64,000 nt of DNA, taken from contig JAGYJP010000001.1 in NCBI GenBank assembly GCA_018402075.1, forward strand, positions 434,001-498,000. Reading direction: 5' to 3'. The notes beneath the pieces are model-generated. The model was not told the DNA's origin. It saw only the letters and a program-made list of their open reading frames with translations, and ran no database searches. This document shows, piece after piece, positions 61,606-64,000 of the stretch. Each line of letters starts with the position of its first letter. The first letter of the stretch is position 1. The stretch is from Candidatus Nanopelagicales bacterium (GTDB taxonomy: Bacteria; Actinomycetota; Actinomycetes; S36-B12). The translations under genes and the position numbers were made by a program.

Positions 61606-62487
61606 CTAACGGGAGCCAACCAGAGCGATATCCGCACTTTCGGAATGCGAATCAAGACCCACGGATCGACGCAAACCACGACCACCCGTGATCGCGAGCA
61701 CAATTCCGAACACGGCAGCCCCGACTAACACGATCATGGTTCCGGAAGGAACACCCGCGTAGTAGCTCGCATACATGCCGACTAATCCACTGAGGGTTCC
61801 CACGATTGTGCTGATCAACAGCATTTTGGAGAAGGAGTCGGTGAGCATGCGGGCAACAACCGCGGGGATCACCAACATGGCGGCCACAAGGGTCACGCCA
61901 ATCACCGTTAAAGTTGCCAGAATTGAAAGAGACAGGATGATCATGAGATATGCATCGGTGCGATTAACCCGGACACCGGAGACATCTGCTACTTCAGGAT
62001 CAAAGGTCATAAAAAGTAGTGCACGGTAACGGAAGAAAACAAAGAGACCTGCGATCGCGGAAATCACCGTGAGCCCCACCATCTGGGTAACGGATATTCC
62101 CAGGATGCTGCCAAAGAGAGCGCTCTCAAATGAGGGGCCACTATTTCCAAATTTGGCAAAGAGCGCTACACCGAGCGCAAAGGACGCTGTTGTGATTACA
62201 CCAATTGCAGCATCCGCACCCACTCGACTGCGTTTTGCAACAGTAGTAATCGCCAGCGCCGAGGCAATACCCCAGAGACCTGCTCCCAGCAGATAGAACT
62301 GCGCGGCAAATAACTGCGCTGCGGCGAAACCACCGAAAATGGAGTGTGAGAGCCCGTGACCGATATAACTCATGCCCCGCAACACAATAAACACGCCAAT
62401 GAAACCAAGGAGCGCACCGGACAAACTTGCAACAAAAAGGCCCTTTTGAAAAAAAGCAAACGACAGTGGCTCGATCAGTGTTTCCAT
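61606..62487 (-). CDS. Zn/Mn-type metal ABC transporter permease
   Basis: A 293-aa ABC-3 family permease with about eight membrane segments. Features are FFQKGLFVASLSGALLGFIGVFIVLRGMSYIGHGLSHSIFGG (the SHS..G segment is typical of ZnuB/MntB) and VTLVAAMLVIPAVVARMLTDS. The ATG at 62487 is chosen because it follows the ATPase stop by one base; upstream in-frame ATGs would overlap the repeat-bearing end of the ATPase gene. It pairs with the ATPase and a binding protein upstream. The metal cannot be told from sequence. Confidence 0.9.
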   Translation of the reverse strand: METLIEPLSFAFFQKGLFVASLSGALLGFIGVFIVLRGMSYIGHGLSHSIFGGFAAAQLFAAQFYLLGAGLWGIASALAITTVAKRSRVGADAAIGVITTASFALGVALFAKFGNSGPSFESALFGSILGISVTQMVGLTVISAIAGLFVFFRYRALLFMTFDPEVADVSGVRVNRTDAYLMIILSLSILATLTVIGVTLVAAMLVIPAVVARMLTDSFSKMLLISTIVGTLSGLVGMYASYYAGVPSGTMIVLVGAAVFGIVLAITGGRGLRRSVGLDSHSESADIALVGSR

Positions 62488-62488
62488 G

Positions 62489-63304
62489 TCAGCCGACTCG
62501 ATCATTAGTTCGGGGTTCATTCATTCGGGGTTCATTCATTCGGGGTTCGCGCATTTCATCCACAACCACCCTTATGCCCAAATGTTCAAGCACCTCCATA
62601 CGAGCACCGAATGTTTCCTCGAGCACCTCGGGCCTAATCACTTCGACAGAACTTCCGTCTGCCACGATTCGGTGATTCACACAAATCAGGTGTGGTAGGT
62701 GAGTGGCCATGCCATTGAGGTCGTGGGTGGTGAGCACGATTGCTACACCATCTTCATGTAGATCGGCGAGCAAATGCAAAACGTCATGTCGGGTGGAGAC
62801 ATCAACACCGCTGGTGGGTTCATCGAGAAGTAAAAGTTGTGGGTCGCGCAAGAGCGCCCGGGCAAGGAACATGCGCTGCTGCTGGCCGCCTGAAAGACTA
62901 CGAATATGGCGCCCCGCTAGTTCAGAGATGCCGAGACGATCAAGCACCCGGGCAACCTCTCGCTTCTCCCCCACACTCGCCCACGGCAATTTGCGCCCCT
63001 GGGTTCGTGACATGAGCACACATTCCTCCACCGTGATGGGGAAGTTCCAGTTCACGGTTTCCAACTGCGGAACATAGGCGATCCGCAGATCAGGAGCTGT
63101 CGAAATAGTTCCCGATCGTGGCTTTAATGTTCCCAGCAACAGCCGGAGCAATGTGGTTTTGCCTGCCCCCGAAGGTCCAACGATTCCGGTGAACTGATCT
63201 TCGCGAACCTTTAACGAGACATCAGACAGCACAATGCTGTGGTCGTACCCCGCCGAGACGTTCTCGAGGGCAATCAGCGTGGGGCCAAAACCAGTTCCGG
63301 TCAC
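62489..63304 (-). CDS. metal ABC transporter ATP-binding protein
   Basis: A 271-aa ABC ATPase. Walker A is GPSGAGKTT, the signature is LSGGQQQRMFLARAL, Walker B is LLLLDEPTSGVD, and the switch His lies in TTHDL. Family members of this length end soon after the switch region. Here a C-terminal extension carries three repeats of a NEPRM/T-type unit (MREPRMNEPRMNEPRTND, about residues 250-267). The GTG start overlaps the binding-protein stop as GTGA. It energises the permease encoded next. Confidence 0.92.
   Translation of the reverse strand: MTGTGFGPTLIALENVSAGYDHSIVLSDVSLKVREDQFTGIVGPSGAGKTTLLRLLLGTLKPRSGTISTAPDLRIAYVPQLETVNWNFPITVEECVLMSRTQGRKLPWASVGEKREVARVLDRLGISELAGRHIRSLSGGQQQRMFLARALLRDPQLLLLDEPTSGVDVSTRHDVLHLLADLHEDGVAIVLTTHDLNGMATHLPHLICVNHRIVADGSSVEVIRPEVLEETFGARMEVLEHLGIRVVVDEMREPRMNEPRMNEPRTNDRVG
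62506..62550. repeat. three 15-bp in-frame repeats at the end of the metal ATPase gene
   Basis: The unit TCATTCGGGGTTCAT (minus-strand coding NEPRM) occurs three times in tandem at 62506-62520, 62521-62535 and 62536-62550, with small changes in the outer copies. It adds a repeated basic/acidic tail to the ATPase. Confidence 0.85.
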
Positions 63305-64000
63305 TGGGGGTAGACCGCGTTGTCCTGGATTGGACTGGTGATATCGACGGCATCAATATTGGTCGATGTTCCCCCCAGGCCCTGAATCATGGTGGCAAAG
63401 TTGTATTGCATGAGCCCTAGCCATGAATGATTCAGGTCACCGGGCATGCCGGGGAGGTCATCGTCGCGAAGTGAATCTTCATAGCGCGCACCAGTTGCAC
63501 GACCGATCTCTTCCAAAATTGGTGAAGGGAATACTTCAGATCCGAAGATGGTGGGCACGTTCTCATTTTCCACCTGTCGAATCAGATCTGCGACTTCACT
63601 TGGAGTGGGTTCAGCGAAATCACCTGGCTGGACAGCGCCAATAACGGTCCAACCATAGTTTTTAGCGAAGTACGCGTAGGCATCGTGATAGGTGAGCAAC
63701 TTCAGATTCCCTGCGGGAACAGTCTCTTGATCCTTACGTACAGCATCGCCGAGGGCCTGGGCTTGAGCCGCGAAGGATTCATAATTCGCGGCAAACGCAT
63801 CTGCACACTCAGGTGCGCGCTCGGTCAAAAGATCACGTACCAGAGCTGCATATTCAATTGCATAACCTGGGTCAGTCCACAGGTGTGGGTTCGGTTTGCC
63901 GTCTTCCTCGGGAAAGGAGAAGTCGTAGAGGTATTCGGATTCTGGGAGAGCTAGAGTTCCCAACTCGACAATCTCAGCGCCATCTTTGAGGTTTGCCGCC
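63301..64000 (-). CDS. metal ABC transporter substrate-binding protein (5' end cut by the window edge)
   Basis: The C-terminal part of a cluster 9 (ZnuA/MntC/TroA-like) binding protein; the reading frame is open to the window edge with AANLKDGAEIVELG before the segment shown, so the N-terminus is missing. Seen are PHLWTDPGYAIEYAALVRDLL, NLKLLTYHDAYAYFAKNYG (with a metal-binding His), VGAVQPGDFAEPTPSEVADLIRQVENENVPTIFGSEVF and LRDDDLPGM. The usual His-rich loop is not in the visible part. It is the first of three metal-transport genes seen here. Confidence 0.9.
   Translation of the reverse strand, partial: AANLKDGAEIVELGTLALPESEYLYDFSFPEEDGKPNPHLWTDPGYAIEYAALVRDLLTERAPECADAFAANYESFAAQAQALGDAVRKDQETVPAGNLKLLTYHDAYAYFAKNYGWTVIGAVQPGDFAEPTPSEVADLIRQVENENVPTIFGSEVFPSPILEEIGRATGARYEDSLRDDDLPGMPGDLNHSWLGLMQYNFATMIQGLGGTSTNIDAVDITSPIQDNAVYPQ

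Overview
The window looks like a chromosomal segment from a moderate-GC actinobacterium. This is inferred from the F420-type (LLM class) oxidoreductases, a fused IcmF-type mutase, heteromeric-type acyl-CoA dehydrogenases, thiolase-like/DUF35 pairs, a P450 and many short-chain dehydrogenases. Genes are dense, many overlap by 4 bp (ATGA or GTGA), and no gene-free stretch exceeds 300 bases. I see no tRNA, rRNA, CRISPR array, transposase, integrase or phage gene. It reads as a catabolic island for hydrophobic substrates such as terpenoids, steroids, branched acids or ring compounds.

Layout. 0.1-2.5 kb: two paralogous sugar-type substrate-binding proteins with paired cysteines. 2.8-7.9 kb: two acyl-CoA dehydrogenases and an operon of a 71-aa protein, CurA-like reductase, DUF35 protein, thiolase-like protein and dehydrogenase. 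8.1-12.8 kb: a VOC protein and an E1-alpha/E1-beta/E2 2-oxoacid dehydrogenase set with a phosphatase. 13.0-19.7 kb: a ThuA protein, then a leftward set of small regulator-like protein, PPDK-like protein, and ribose-type ABC ATPase and permease. 19.9-28.0 kb: an OYE-type flavoenzyme, two stand-alone phosphohistidine-swivel proteins, a Rieske oxygenase, a phosphatase and an NTF2-fold protein. 28.1-41.6 kb: flavin, SDR, hydrolase, F420, ThuA, isomerase, phosphatase, ferredoxin, HAD and CoA-ligase genes. 41.7-47.8 kb: an ACAD10/11-like dehydrogenase, IcmF, a MarR regulator and a 3-hydroxyacyl-CoA dehydrogenase. 47.8-52.0 kb: two SDRs, an enoyl-CoA hydratase and a KstD-like flavoprotein. 52.0-60.3 kb: a ten-gene leftward set starting with P450 and limonene-epoxide-hydrolase-like genes and including a third swivel protein. 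60.4-61.5 kb: a microsomal-type epoxide hydrolase. 61.6 kb to the edge: a Zn/Mn ABC transporter.

How the genes may work together. Oxygenases (P450, Rieske), epoxide hydrolases, SDRs and KstD-like or fumarate-reductase-like flavoenzymes would functionalise a substrate. The CoA ligase, acyl-CoA dehydrogenases, hydratase, hydroxyacyl-CoA dehydrogenase, thiolase-like/DUF35 proteins and IcmF would then shorten it by beta-oxidation-like steps. The most unusual theme is phosphoryl transfer. Three proteins look like the substrate-binding and histidine-swivel parts of rifampin phosphotransferase or phenylphosphate synthase, without an ATP-grasp domain, and each sits among oxygenase or detoxification genes. 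A fourth, PPDK-like protein keeps the swivel His and the PEP-domain Cys but has a degraded ATP-grasp region, and it is translationally coupled to a small regulator-like protein. One swivel gene overlaps a histidine-phosphatase gene. This suggests, as inference only, a catabolic scheme using phosphorylated intermediates. A second theme is short tandem duplications (9-23 bp) in leaders, linkers and C-termini.
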